Assembly: GCA_902800715.1 (NCBI GenBank) | Contig: CADCFN010000003.1 | Span: 248,001 to 312,000 of the forward strand | Length of the DNA: 64,000 bases | Origin: an uncultured Bacteroidales bacterium | Lineage (GTDB): Bacteria > Bacteroidota > Bacteroidia > Bacteroidales > Muribaculaceae | Direction of reading: 5' to 3' | Shown here: one piece after another, positions 7,329-17,035 of the stretch | Position numbering within the stretch: position 1 is the stretch's first letter | How the letters are laid out: the number at the start of each line of letters is the position of its first letter | Notes under the pieces: model-generated | What the model was told of the DNA's origin: nothing | What the model saw: only the letters and a program-made list of their open reading frames with translations | Database searches by the model: none | Position numbers and translations under genes: made by a program

Positions 7329-9653
7329 ATGAAAAAACTGTGCTTGTGGATAATATTGATTAGCATTGTGGGTATGCTACCCTCCTTATTGCAATATGGT
7401 TGTTATCTGATGACAACCGATTTTAGCAACCAGGAGATTCCGTTTATCATCGAGACCAAGCGGATGCTGATGAGCGGTTGTCCACTATGGAGCTGGAACC
7501 ACCTGTTGGGTGACAATTTTATCGGCAGCTACTCGTTTTACACGTTAACCAGCCCGTTTGTATGGTTCAACTGCCTTTTCCCGAACGAATGGATGCTCCA
7601 TGTCATCACGTTCACGTTACTGCTCAAGATGATCTGCGTGGGCATGGCCGCCTATGCTTATCTCAGGAAAATGTCCATCTCAGGTGAAATGTCGGTAGTA
7701 GGCGGGTTGATGTACACTTTCTCGTCATTCGCCATCAGCAACCTGTTCTATTACCATTTCCTAGAGCCGATGATCGTGTTCCCGATTTTCCTGATCGCTA
7801 TCGAACGCTTTCTCAGGAATGAGCGCTATGGCAGTGTGTGATTGGCGCTGGCATCGTTCCTCGTTTTCTTCATCAACTACTATTTCGCGACCTGCTCGAT
7901 GATTGCAGGACTCATCTATGTCCTTTGCAGGACAATGTCTAAAGACATCAAGATAGGATTTGGCAAGGTTATATATGGCGCGGTACTGGTAGGCGTGGGG
8001 CTGTTGCTTAGCGCTTTTATCCTGTTGCCCACTATAGCCCAGCTTCAAGACAATCCGCGCCAGTCATTTGACCTGGCATCGCTGTATCATGGTTTCGTAT
8101 GCTGCTTCGGCCGTTTGATAACCCTTTTCGAGCCTAAACTGCTCGAAGGAGAGAATCCAGCATTCCAATCATTATTAATGTTTAACAGCAATGCCGCCAA
8201 TGTCCCAGTGGTGGGATTGCTGCTTGCAGGACTCTACATGATGCGCCGTCGGGACTGGCTTGCAGCCCTTGTAGCTATCATGGTGTTTTTATATTTAACA
8301 CCCTTGAACGGCGTGTTCTCATTTTTCACCAATCCCAAATACACAAGATGGGCCTACGCGTTGACCTTATTTGTTATCCTGGCAAGCATGAGATATGTGG
8401 ATGGGAGGATGCCAGTGAAAATGAGCAACTATTGGTGCTATGCGATAATTGCTTGTATTGCCATCGCCATCTCCTATGTCACAGGCATGTATGTCAATAT
8501 CCATGACAGAGGTTTTCTATTTCCCTCGTCATCAATTAAAATCAACCTAATTATTCAAGTGGTATTCCTTGTGCAGATGGTTGTGCTATTTTTCTATGTC
8601 AAGTCCAACACACCATCGATGCTGCTGCGATGTGTAATCATCATGTCGATGATATATTTCCCCATCAGAACACTGATGAACACCGATGCTATTAACAAGC
8701 GCGGATATCGCGAAGAAATGAGTGGTAGTATCAAGCAGTATCTGCTTGAGAATCACTTGCCTTATCACAACGGAAACTTTGAATGGCGTACCGACTTTCT
8801 GGCTTATTATAAAAATGTGAATATGCTCAAGAACAGGCCAGCCATAGCAATATTCAGTTCCATCCAGAACAGTTGTTTATCACAGCTGTTGCCTACCATC
8901 GGCAGCGAAGTGGGCAAGCCAACCGTTAAAGCATGCAAGAATGTATTAGCCTATGACGCTCTCACGTCAGTGAAAGAGATTGTCGAGTATGACAATTACT
9001 TGAAGCTGAGCGATTCATTGAAGCTCGTCAGCACCAATCCTGACCTGGTGGGAGAACAGTCAAGAGAGCCCATACTGTGCAACAAGCGCGTGGGCGATGG
9101 TTACACCATCTACGACAACAAGTATTACATCCCCATGGGATTTACCTATGACAACTATATCGAGCAAAGCGCCATCGACTCCCTGATGAAGAAAGACGAG
9201 GAGGCCGACATACCGATGCAGATGCTTGCCAGTCTCGTTGTCCCTGATTCGCTCAGTAATGTTGCCAGCAGCGTTATGGAAATGGGACGCATAAGCACCG
9301 ACCTGTCGCTAGACAGTATTGTGAATGAGCGCCGCAAGAATGTTTGCTCATCATTCACGGGCGACACCCGTGGGTTCAAAGCCACAGTCACAATGTCCAA
9401 AAAGAACCTGCTGTTCTTCAGCGTGCCTTGCGACAAGGGCTTCAAGGGCTATGTGGATGGGGTCGAAACCACAATTCATCCCGTCAATATGGGCCTCTCG
9501 GCCATCATGGTAGACAAGGGCAAGCACCAAGTCGAGTTCAAGTTTCTACCTCGAGGCCTGCGTGAAGGCGCAATCCTGACCCTTGTCGGAATGGTCATTG
9601 TGCTCATGATTCTGATCGTGGAGGCAAGACGTCGCCCATCTTCGGCACATTAA
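7329..9653 (+). pseudogene. YfhO-family membrane protein, split by in-frame TGA
   Basis: YfhO (PF09586) proteins are polytopic membrane proteins of GT-C-like architecture, thought to glycosylate cell-envelope polymers. The reading frame is open for 170 codons from the ATG at 7329, stops at TGA 7839-7841, and continues in the same frame without interruption for 603 more codons to 9653. Read through, it would be about 774 residues, close to the intact paralogue at 11739 (784). The paralogue aligns on both sides: RYSGVCMILASF there, RYGSV-stop-LALASF here, so a single TGC to TGA change explains the stop. Either a recent nonsense mutation, a sequencing error or recoding. Sequence downstream of the stop shows no decay, so the event is young or the product is still made. 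Confidence 0.85.
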
Positions 9654-9778
9654 TGCCTCAATTGATATAACATTATAAACAAATGGAACGACTCAGACCG
9701 ATGCGGCTGAACCGTGTGTCGACCTGAAATAGTTTGACAAATTACCACCCACATGGTCAGGATGTCGATGCTTTTGAT

Positions 9779-9786
9779 TAACTTTG
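9779..9786 (+). promoter_or_regulatory. -7 box upstream of the TPR gene
   Basis: TAACTTTG is a perfect TAnnTTTG match in the 238-base gap after the split YfhO gene. It would give a leader of about 100 nt; no -33 element is clear. Confidence 0.4.
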
Positions 9787-9891
9787 CCACGCGCTAACAA
9801 TGGCGACGACGCTTTTGACCGTCAAAAATCATTAGGGCGAGTCACTATCAAACGGCAATAACAATTGACTTCGAGAACAGTTTAATCATCT

Positions 9892-11685
9892 ATGAAACAG
9901 AAACTGGTTTTATTATCTATATGCGTGTGTTCCATTATTTGCGCAATGGCACAGCAGCAGGGCATCGTCAGGACACTGGAGCGTCCGGGAAAATCCAGTG
10001 AAGCACTCGCTGGTGTGACCATCAATGTGTTAGAGTACCCCAACGCCATCGTGAGTAAGAAAGACGGAAAGTTCTCGTTTTCCATCAGTGGCAAGCGACA
10101 GGGAGACTCCTTCACCATATCGCGCGTTCAAAAGAAAGGCTACACACTGGTAGACAAACAGCTAAAGGGACGCAGCTACGCCTACTCCTCATCGGTGCCT
10201 ATCGAGATTGTCATGGTCGCCGACCAGCAGCTTGAAAACGACAAAAAGCGCATCGAGGACAAAGCCTACGAGAAAGCAAAATACAACTACGACCAGAAAC
10301 TCGCCGTTCTGGAGAAGCAATTGAAAGAGAAATCCATCAGTGAGCAGGAATATCGCAAGAGATATGAGGAACTGAACGCTAACTACAACAACTACATACA
10401 ACTCATCGACCAGATGGCTGAGCGGTATGCTTTGACCGATTACAAAGGTCTGAGCACCATGAATCAGGAAATCTTATCTTGCATCGAGAATGCTGACCTG
10501 GAACGTGCCGATGAACTCATCAACACGAAAGGCTCCTTTGAAAAACGTGAGCAAGAACTGAACAACAAACGGTCACTCAAGGAAAAGTCGGAACAACTCA
10601 CTCAAGAACTTGAAAAGGATATTGAGATTGAACTTCAAGACCTGATGCAAGACTATTACAACAAGTATTACATTCATGCGTCGGCCTACCGCAATGACTC
10701 GGCAGCCTTTTACCTGGAACGCATCGTGAAACTTGACACGACCAACATCAAATATGTTTATGATGCAGCTGTTTTCATTGACCAGTATTTGGCCGATTAC
10801 CCTAGAGCCCTCAAGTATTATCTCATGGTCCTCGACTATATTAATGCCAATTATGGAGAAGACAGCCCAGAAGCCGGAGAATTATGTCAACGGATTGGGC
10901 TTCTTTACGACAATCACGATGAACCTGATAAGGCGCTTGAATGGCATCACAAGGCTTTAGATATCATGAAAAAAACTATGGACCCCTATTCTCCATCCGT
11001 TTCGATGGCTTACACCTACATCGGGCGGGCGTATATAAGTAAGGAAGAATATGACAAAGCCCTGGAATACACACTGACAGGACTTGAAATGCGCGAGCGG
11101 TCATCACTGAAAGATACTGCTGCCCTGGCGCAATCCTACAACAACCTGGGTATAATATACAATAGAATGAACGAGACCGAAAAAGCGTTGGAATACCACT
11201 TGAAGGCACTCGGTTTGCGAGAACAAGCATATGGTGAAGACAGTGATGAGGCAGCTTTTTCCCACATGAATATCGGCAATTTATACTGCAGAAATCATGA
11301 TGACGAAAAAGCTTTGGAGCATCTCAACATAGCCCATCAAAAGTATCTACCGACTTTGGGCGCCGCACACCCATATACCATGACTATCACATCACGCCTT
11401 GGAGAAGTTTATTTGAGACAAGGTGAATATGACAAAGCACTGAAGTATTTCCAAGAATACTGTAGTGGCGTGATGAAGTACTATGGTGAATACAGTTATG
11501 AGGCAGCCGCCGGTCTGGATTATTTAGGTGGAGTGTACTATGCCAGCGGAGACTATGCCCATGCGCTGGAGTGTTACCAACAAGTACTTGTAATCTATGA
11601 GAGTTTGCCTAACATCCAAGATGACATATTGAATTCTTGGAGAGAAGCAATCCAAAAACTGAAAGACGAGCTGAAGAAAAACTGA
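9892..11685 (+). CDS. Secreted TPR protein with N-terminal beta-sandwich domain
   Basis: A 597-residue exported protein. The signal peptide (about 1-20, ending IICAMAQ) is followed by a CarboxypepD_reg-like segment (about 22-105; GVTINVLEYPNAIVSKKDGKFSFSI). A charged coiled coil (about 110-250) precedes at least six tetratricopeptide repeats of the kinesin-light-chain/TPR_12 type (about 300-580), for example AYTYIGRAYISKEEYDKALE and YNNLGIIYNRMNETEKALE. Such proteins are usually periplasmic scaffolds. It sits between two YfhO paralogues and is 53 nt from the second, so the trio may act together on an envelope glycan (inference). The partner or ligand is unknown. Confidence 0.87.
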   Translation: MKQKLVLLSICVCSIICAMAQQQGIVRTLERPGKSSEALAGVTINVLEYPNAIVSKKDGKFSFSISGKRQGDSFTISRVQKKGYTLVDKQLKGRSYAYSSSVPIEIVMVADQQLENDKKRIEDKAYEKAKYNYDQKLAVLEKQLKEKSISEQEYRKRYEELNANYNNYIQLIDQMAERYALTDYKGLSTMNQEILSCIENADLERADELINTKGSFEKREQELNNKRSLKEKSEQLTQELEKDIEIELQDLMQDYYNKYYIHASAYRNDSAAFYLERIVKLDTTNIKYVYDAAVFIDQYLADYPRALKYYLMVLDYINANYGEDSPEAGELCQRIGLLYDNHDEPDKALEWHHKALDIMKKTMDPYSPSVSMAYTYIGRAYISKEEYDKALEYTLTGLEMRERSSLKDTAALAQSYNNLGIIYNRMNETEKALEYHLKALGLREQAYGEDSDEAAFSHMNIGNLYCRNHDDEKALEHLNIAHQKYLPTLGAAHPYTMTITSRLGEVYLRQGEYDKALKYFQEYCSGVMKYYGEYSYEAAAGLDYLGGVYYASGDYAHALECYQQVLVIYESLPNIQDDILNSWREAIQKLKDELKKN

Positions 11686-11699
11686 AACCAGATTAGGTT

Positions 11700-11721
11700 G
11701 AGTGACAATGTGTCGTCACTC
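11700..11721 (+). other. Intercistronic hairpin between TPR and YfhO genes
   Basis: GAGTGAC (11700-11706) and GTCACTC (11715-11721) pair perfectly around an 8-nt loop, with possible outer pairing of TAGGT and ACCTA. There is no T-tract, so it could be a processing or stabilising element rather than a terminator. Confidence 0.4.
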
Positions 11722-11738
11722 TTCCACACCTAGACGAA

Positions 11739-14093
11739 ATGAGACGAAAGAAACTGAACATATTGTGCTTTTGGATCATACTGATTACCATCGTGGGCAT
11801 GTTGCCCGCAGTGCTGCAATACGGATACTTTGTATTGGTAACCGATATGGCAGCACAAGAGGTGCCCTTTATCATCGAGACCAAGCGGATGCTGATGAGC
11901 GGATGCCCATTCTGGAGCTGGAACCACGTCATCGGCGACAACTTCATCGCCAGTTATTCGTTCTACACGCTCACCAGTCCGTTCGTGTGGATCAACTGCC
12001 TCTTTCCTGACCAGTGGATGCTCTATGGCATCACTTTCACCATGCTGTTGAAGATGCTCTGCGCGGGATTGGCAGCCTACGCTTACCTCCGCAAGATGGC
12101 CATATCCACCGAGTCATCTGTCACGGGTGCTCTGATGTACACTTTCTCCTCATTCGCCATCAGCAATCTGTTCTACTATCACTTTATGGAACCGATGATT
12201 GCTTTCCCGTTGTTGTTAATTGCAATTGAGCGGTACCTCAACAGGGAGCGATATAGCGGTGTCTGCATGATTCTGGCCTCATTTTTGGTGTTTTTCATCA
12301 ACTGCTATTTCGCAGCTTGCAGCATGATAGCCGCCCTGATTTATACCATTTGCCGAATGTGCTCGCGGGAGATTCATGTGACACCCGGCAGGATTATCTA
12401 CGGCATGGCTCTCGTGGGCACGGGACTGCTATTGAGCGCTTTCATCCTGATTCCCACTATTTTACACCTCATGGGTAACCCCCGGCAGAGATTGGACATC
12501 AACACCAACGAGCTAATCGACCAAGTGCTATTCTGCACCGAACGGCTATACACGCTCTTCGAGCCAAAACTGATTGAGGGTCCCAATTCTGCCCTTGCAT
12601 TTTACTCCTTCGGCAGCAATGCGGCCAATGTTCCCGTGGTGGGACTGCTGCTGGCGGGTCTCTATGCCATTCGCCGCAAGGGTTGGTTGGGCGCGTTGTT
12701 GGCAGTTTCCCTGTGCTTCTATCTGACGCCCCTGAATGGCATCTTCTCATTATTCACCGATATGGGATACACCCGATGGGCCTACGCACTGACCTTGTTC
12801 ATCATTCTGGCCAGCATGAAGTTTGTAGACGAGAAACAGCCATTGACGATGCGGCACTACTGGATTTATACCGCTATATGCCTCGTGGCAGTAATAATTT
12901 CCTTCGGCTATCCGATGATTGAAAACTACAGGTTGCATGGTGTGGTGTTCTTCAAGTCGGCCATCAGGCTTAACCTCGTCATCCAAGGGCTATTCCTATT
13001 GCAGATGGGATTGCTACTAGTCTATGTGAAACGCAATACGCCCTCCATGCTGTTAAAATGCGTGGTGCTGATATCGCTAGTTCATTTTCCCCTCAGGGTC
13101 GTGATGAACACCGAGGTCATAAACAAAGACTTCTATCGCACGCCTTGGCATGGTTATGGCACTGTCAAGCCCTACCTGACATATAACCCTCTGCCCTACC
13201 ACGAGGGCGACTTTGAATGGAGAACCGATATTATGACTGTTTTCCCAAACGTGACATTGGTCAAGAACATACCCAGCACAGCATCTTACAACTCTATCCA
13301 GAACAAAGGGATGTCGCTGCTGTTGAAAATCATCGGCAGCCATTTTGGCAACAATAGCATTAAGGCGATTAAGAATGTTGTTTCCTATGATGCTCTCATG
13401 TCGGTCAAGGAGATTGTTGAGTATGACCATTTCAAGCAGTGGTGCGATACAGTGAACATGGAAGAGAGACAGTTAATACCATCACGCGAAGCATGCCTCA
13501 GCAATAAACGGGTGGGCGACGGTTACACCATATACGACAACAAGTATTATATCCCGATGGGATTCACCTACGACCACTACATCCCGCATAGTGAGATAAT
13601 GGCACTGATAGAGGCTGATGAACAGGCCGACATACCCTTGCAACTGCTGGCAAACCTCGCAGTTCCCGACTCGCTCATTCATGTCGCCAACACGGTCATG
13701 GAAAAAGGCACTTTGAACAAAGAGTTGTCTATTGACAGCATTGTGAATGAGCGACGCAAGACTGTTTGTTCTGCGTTCACAGGCGATACCCGCGGGTTCA
13801 AAGCCACAGTCACCATGCCCAAGAAGAACCTGCTATTCTTCAGCGTCTTGAGCGACAAAGGCTTCACGGCCTATGTGGACGACTCGCCCACAACAATCTA
13901 TCCGGTCAATTTGGGTTTATCGGCCGTTATGGTAGACCAGGGTAACCACAAGATAGAATTCAGGTATTTTCCCCCTGGACTTCATGAAGGTCTGATATTG
14001 ACGCTTGTTGGGCTGCTGCTGACTCTGCTCGTCCTCTTCATAGACTCGAAACAACAACGCAAGTGCGACAGCAGATTGCCGATATCGCAATAG
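11739..14093 (+). CDS. YfhO-family membrane protein (intact copy)
   Basis: Intact 784-residue paralogue of the split gene at 7329. About a dozen membrane helices fill the first 430 residues. The YfhO landmarks include the loop GCPFWSWNHVIGDNF followed by YSFYTLTSPFVW, and a helix with ALMYTFSSFAISNLFYYHF. A large extracytoplasmic C-terminal domain (about 460-740) precedes a final helix and a basic tail. Much of the C-terminal domain is almost identical to the other copy (FTGDTRGFKATVTM, KKNLLFFSV, GDGYTIYDNKYYIPMGFTYD), so the two arose by duplication. Family members are linked to glycosylation of surface polymers; the substrate here is unknown. Confidence 0.88.
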   Translation: MRRKKLNILCFWIILITIVGMLPAVLQYGYFVLVTDMAAQEVPFIIETKRMLMSGCPFWSWNHVIGDNFIASYSFYTLTSPFVWINCLFPDQWMLYGITFTMLLKMLCAGLAAYAYLRKMAISTESSVTGALMYTFSSFAISNLFYYHFMEPMIAFPLLLIAIERYLNRERYSGVCMILASFLVFFINCYFAACSMIAALIYTICRMCSREIHVTPGRIIYGMALVGTGLLLSAFILIPTILHLMGNPRQRLDINTNELIDQVLFCTERLYTLFEPKLIEGPNSALAFYSFGSNAANVPVVGLLLAGLYAIRRKGWLGALLAVSLCFYLTPLNGIFSLFTDMGYTRWAYALTLFIILASMKFVDEKQPLTMRHYWIYTAICLVAVIISFGYPMIENYRLHGVVFFKSAIRLNLVIQGLFLLQMGLLLVYVKRNTPSMLLKCVVLISLVHFPLRVVMNTEVINKDFYRTPWHGYGTVKPYLTYNPLPYHEGDFEWRTDIMTVFPNVTLVKNIPSTASYNSIQNKGMSLLLKIIGSHFGNNSIKAIKNVVSYDALMSVKEIVEYDHFKQWCDTVNMEERQLIPSREACLSNKRVGDGYTIYDNKYYIPMGFTYDHYIPHSEIMALIEADEQADIPLQLLANLAVPDSLIHVANTVMEKGTLNKELSIDSIVNERRKTVCSAFTGDTRGFKATVTMPKKNLLFFSVLSDKGFTAYVDDSPTTIYPVNLGLSAVMVDQGNHKIEFRYFPPGLHEGLILTLVGLLLTLLVLFIDSKQQRKCDSRLPISQ

Positions 14094-14122
14094 ACTACTA
14101 CCTTTTCACACCGTAAACGACA

Positions 14123-15049
14123 ATGACACGACTGGAACTGAACATATTGGGGTGCGGGAGCGCGACGATGACGCCGCGGCACCAGCCGTCATGCCAGGTG
14201 CTGAACGTGCGCGACAACCTGATGATGATTGACTGCGGCGAGGGGGCACAACTGGCTGTGCGACGCATGAAACTCAAGCTGATGCGCCTGAACCACATTT
14301 TCATCAGCCACCTGCACGGCGACCACTGCTTCGGGCTGCCGGGGCTGATATCGACCATGGCGCTGCTCAACCGCACCAATTCATTGACCATCCACACCTT
14401 TAAGGATGGAGCAGAGCTGTTCGGGCAGATGTTGGACTACTTCTGCCGCGAGCGGCCGTTTGAGGTGCGCTTCAACATCATCGACACCCACAAGCGCATC
14501 ATCCACGAGGATGACGCCATGACAGTGACTACATTCCCGCTCGTGCACCGCGTTCCGGCTGTAGGTTTTGTGTTCCGCGAGAAGCCCAAACTGCGTCACA
14601 TCATCGGTGAGGAAATCCAGCGGCTGGGTATTCCCCATTATGCGATGAACCCATTACGGCAGGGCGAAGACTGGATTGCTCCCGATGGCACCGTTGTCCC
14701 TAACAACCAATTGACCACACCCGCCGACCCTGCTATCAGCTACGCCTATTGCAGCGACACCAAGTTCTCCAAGCGCGTAATCAAGCACGTAGAAGGCGTG
14801 GACTGGCTGTATCACGAGGCGACCTACGACGAGAGCTTGCGCCTCAAAGCACACCAGCGCTATCACAGCACAGCGCTCGAAGCGGCAACCGTCGCCCGCG
14901 AGGCAGGCGTGAAGCAACTCATCATCGGCCACTTCTCCAAGCGCTATCTTGACGAGACTCCGCTGCTTGAAGAGGCGCTCAGTGTCTTTCCCAACACACG
15001 CCTAGCCAACGAGGGACAGATAATAGACCTCAACCAATTGGAATTCTAG
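14123..15049 (+). CDS. rnz: Ribonuclease Z
   Basis: Zinc endonuclease that matures tRNA 3' ends. It is a metallo-beta-lactamase fold protein of 308 residues, the usual bacterial length. The metal-binding motif SHLHGDH (His63, His65, Asp67, His68) is followed by CFGLPGLIS; downstream metal ligands are provided by PLVHRVPAVG, the Asp of YCSDTKFS and the His of IIGHFSKRY. The N-terminal LNILGCGSATMTPRHQPSCQ is typical. It is encoded 29 nt after the YfhO gene on the same strand but is probably not functionally linked to it. Confidence 0.95.
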   Translation: MTRLELNILGCGSATMTPRHQPSCQVLNVRDNLMMIDCGEGAQLAVRRMKLKLMRLNHIFISHLHGDHCFGLPGLISTMALLNRTNSLTIHTFKDGAELFGQMLDYFCRERPFEVRFNIIDTHKRIIHEDDAMTVTTFPLVHRVPAVGFVFREKPKLRHIIGEEIQRLGIPHYAMNPLRQGEDWIAPDGTVVPNNQLTTPADPAISYAYCSDTKFSKRVIKHVEGVDWLYHEATYDESLRLKAHQRYHSTALEAATVAREAGVKQLIIGHFSKRYLDETPLLEEALSVFPNTRLANEGQIIDLNQLEF

Positions 15050-15082
15050 CCATCGCTACTACTTAATGACATTATAGTCTAT

Positions 15083-15154
15083 AAGGACTTTAAGGACTTT
15101 AAGGACTCTAAAGACCCTAAGGACCTTAAAGTCCTTAAAGGCATTAAAAATCTT
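15083..15154. repeat. Eight tandem nonamers (AAGGACTTT type), can fold as terminator
   Basis: Eight consecutive 9-base units run from 15083 to 15154: AAGGACTTT twice, then AAGGACTCT, AAAGACCCT, AAGGACCTT, AAAGTCCTT, AAAGGCATT and AAAAATCTT. AAGGACTTTAAGG (15083-15095 or 15092-15104) is the exact reverse complement of CCTTAAAGTCCTT (15124-15136), so the array folds into a hairpin in two alternative registers. It lies in the 412-base gap between rnz and acpP, which otherwise holds only the acpP promoter. Confidence 0.8.
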
Positions 15155-15378
15155 CCAATCGATTAAACCTTTCCCAGGGGCTCTAGTCCAATGGGTGATT
15201 TCGCGCCGGGCAGGCTCTTCAGGAAAAGCACAAAGGCGCAAAACAAGAAAATAATTACATTTTTTAACGATTGTTTGAAGTAAAAACTTTAAAAATTTAT
15301 TTAAAAACATTGTCTTTCACCAAGATAAAGACTAAAAATACCCAATAGAGCGCAAATTAAGTAAAAATTTCTTTATTG

Positions 15379-15402
15379 TTTGAAGAATTTGTATTTCCTT
15401 TG
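15379..15402 (+). promoter_or_regulatory. Promoter of acpP-fabF-rnc
   Basis: TTTG at 15379-15382 and a near-perfect -7 box TTTCCTTTG ending at 15402. The leader would be about 53 nt, AT-rich, before the acpP ATG at 15462. Confidence 0.5.
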
Positions 15403-15461
15403 CAGTCTCAAAATTGTGAACATACATTTTTAACAATAACTAATTTTTAAAAATTACGACT

Positions 15462-15704
15462 ATGTCAGAAATTGAAGAAAGAGTAAAACAGATTATCGTT
15501 GACAAATTAGGTGTTAGCGAGTCAGAGGTAACCCCCGAGGCCACTTTCAACCAGGACCTGGGTGCTGATAGCCTTGATACCGTCGAGCTGATCATGGAAT
15601 TTGAGAAGCAGTTCGACATCAAGATCCCCGATGACAAGTCTGAGACCATCCAAAACGTAGGCGACGCCATCAAATTCATCGAAGAAGCAAAGGCTGCCGA
15701 ATAA
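15462..15704 (+). CDS. acpP: Acyl carrier protein
   Basis: Small acidic carrier (80 residues) that holds growing fatty-acyl chains on 4'-phosphopantetheine. Ser37 in the motif [15 protein letters not shown] is the attachment site. Strong acidity, the four-helix pattern and the standard length leave little doubt. It is first in the acpP-fabF-rnc cluster, 25 nt before fabF, a Bacteroidota-wide arrangement that couples carrier and condensing enzyme. Confidence 0.97.
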   Translation: MSEIEERVKQIIVDKLGVSESEVTPEATFNQDLGADSLDTVELIMEFEKQFDIKIPDDKSETIQNVGDAIKFIEEAKAAE

Positions 15705-15729
15705 ATTCTTTAAATTTCCAAATTACCAC

Positions 15730-17013
15730 ATGGAATTAAAGAGAGTTGTGGTAACAGGTCTTGGTGCCATTACTCCCTTAGGACTGGACGTTGAAACCAC
15801 TTGGAACAACGCCCTAAAGGGAGTGAGTGGCGCAGGACCCATTACCTATTTTGACACGACACTGTTCAAGACCAAGTTCGCTTGCGAAGTGAAGGGTTTT
15901 GATCCACTGAACTACGTGACCGACCCCAACGACCGCCGCGAGGTAAAGGATTTCAAGCGCAATGACCTGTACACGCAGTATGCGCTTGCCTGTGCCAAGC
16001 AGGCTGTTGAGGACGCTAACCTCCTTGCCGACGGCATTGACCGCGACGAGGTGGGCGTGATTTTCTCGTCAGGTATCGGTGGTCTGCACACCTTTGAAGA
16101 GCAGGCTGGCGACTATGCTCGCCACGAGGACCGCGGTCCGATGTACAGTCCGTTCTTTATCCCGACGATGATTGCCGATATTGCTGCCGGCCAGATTTCC
16201 ATCAAGTATGGTTTCCGCGGTCCCAACTTCGGTATCGTCTCGGCTTGTGCCACCTCGACCAACGCCCTGATTGACGCGTTCAATTATGTGCGCATGGGCA
16301 AGGCCAAAGCCATCGTTACCGGTGGTAGCGAGGCTCCCTTGTTCCCTGCTGGCGTGGGAGGTTTCAATGCCATGAAAGCCATCTCGTTGCGCAACGATGA
16401 CCCCGAAGGCGCTTCCAGGCCCTTCAGCGGTTCACGCGACGGCTTTGTCATGGGCGAAGGCGGTGTGTGCCTGGTGTTCGAGGAACTCGAGCATGCACTC
16501 GCACGCGGTGCCAAGATTTACGGTGAGGTTATCGGTGGCGGCATGAGTGCCGACGCTTACCACATCACCGCAAGTCACCCCGAAGGTCTGGGCGCCAAGC
16601 TCGTGATGCAGCGTGCCATCGAAGACGCCGGCATCAAGCCCGAGGATGTTGACTATGTAAACGCCCACGGTACATCCACTCCCGTAGGTGACCTGAGCGA
16701 AGCACAGGCTGTGAAAGACGTGTTCGGCGACCACGCTTACAAGCTCAACGTGAGCAGCACCAAGTCGATGACCGGCCATATGCTGGGCGCCACAGGTGCT
16801 ATGGAAGCCGTATTCTGCCTGTTGGCCTGCCGCGATGATATCATTCCTCCCACCATCAACCATGCTGATGGCGACGAGGATGAGAACATCGACTACAAGA
16901 TGAATTTCACCTTCAACAAGGCACAGAAGCGTACTGTTAACATTGCTCTGTCCAACACGTTTGGTTTCGGCGGACATAATGCCAGCATCATCGTCAAGAA
17001 ATTCCAGAAATAA
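15730..17013 (+). CDS. fabF: 3-oxoacyl-[acyl-carrier-protein] synthase II
   Basis: Condenses malonyl-ACP with acyl-ACP in fatty-acid elongation. A thiolase-fold enzyme of 427 residues. The Cys-His-His triad is visible as Cys173 (SACATSTNA), His313 (NAHGTSTPVGD) and His350 (MTGHMLGATGA), with Lys345 just before the last; the C-terminal FGFGGHN loop is also present. It is transcribed with acpP upstream and rnc 22 nt downstream. Confidence 0.97.
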   Translation: MELKRVVVTGLGAITPLGLDVETTWNNALKGVSGAGPITYFDTTLFKTKFACEVKGFDPLNYVTDPNDRREVKDFKRNDLYTQYALACAKQAVEDANLLADGIDRDEVGVIFSSGIGGLHTFEEQAGDYARHEDRGPMYSPFFIPTMIADIAAGQISIKYGFRGPNFGIVSACATSTNALIDAFNYVRMGKAKAIVTGGSEAPLFPAGVGGFNAMKAISLRNDDPEGASRPFSGSRDGFVMGEGGVCLVFEELEHALARGAKIYGEVIGGGMSADAYHITASHPEGLGAKLVMQRAIEDAGIKPEDVDYVNAHGTSTPVGDLSEAQAVKDVFGDHAYKLNVSSTKSMTGHMLGATGAMEAVFCLLACRDDIIPPTINHADGDEDENIDYKMNFTFNKAQKRTVNIALSNTFGFGGHNASIIVKKFQK

Positions 17014-17035
17014 TACTCCTGGCTTCTGACAAGCG

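Noticed and set aside
7839-7841. Selenocysteine codon in the YfhO gene
   Set aside because: No SECIS-like stem with a GGU loop is evident just downstream, no Sec genes are in view, and the residue is in a membrane segment without a redox motif; nonsense mutation or sequencing error is simpler.
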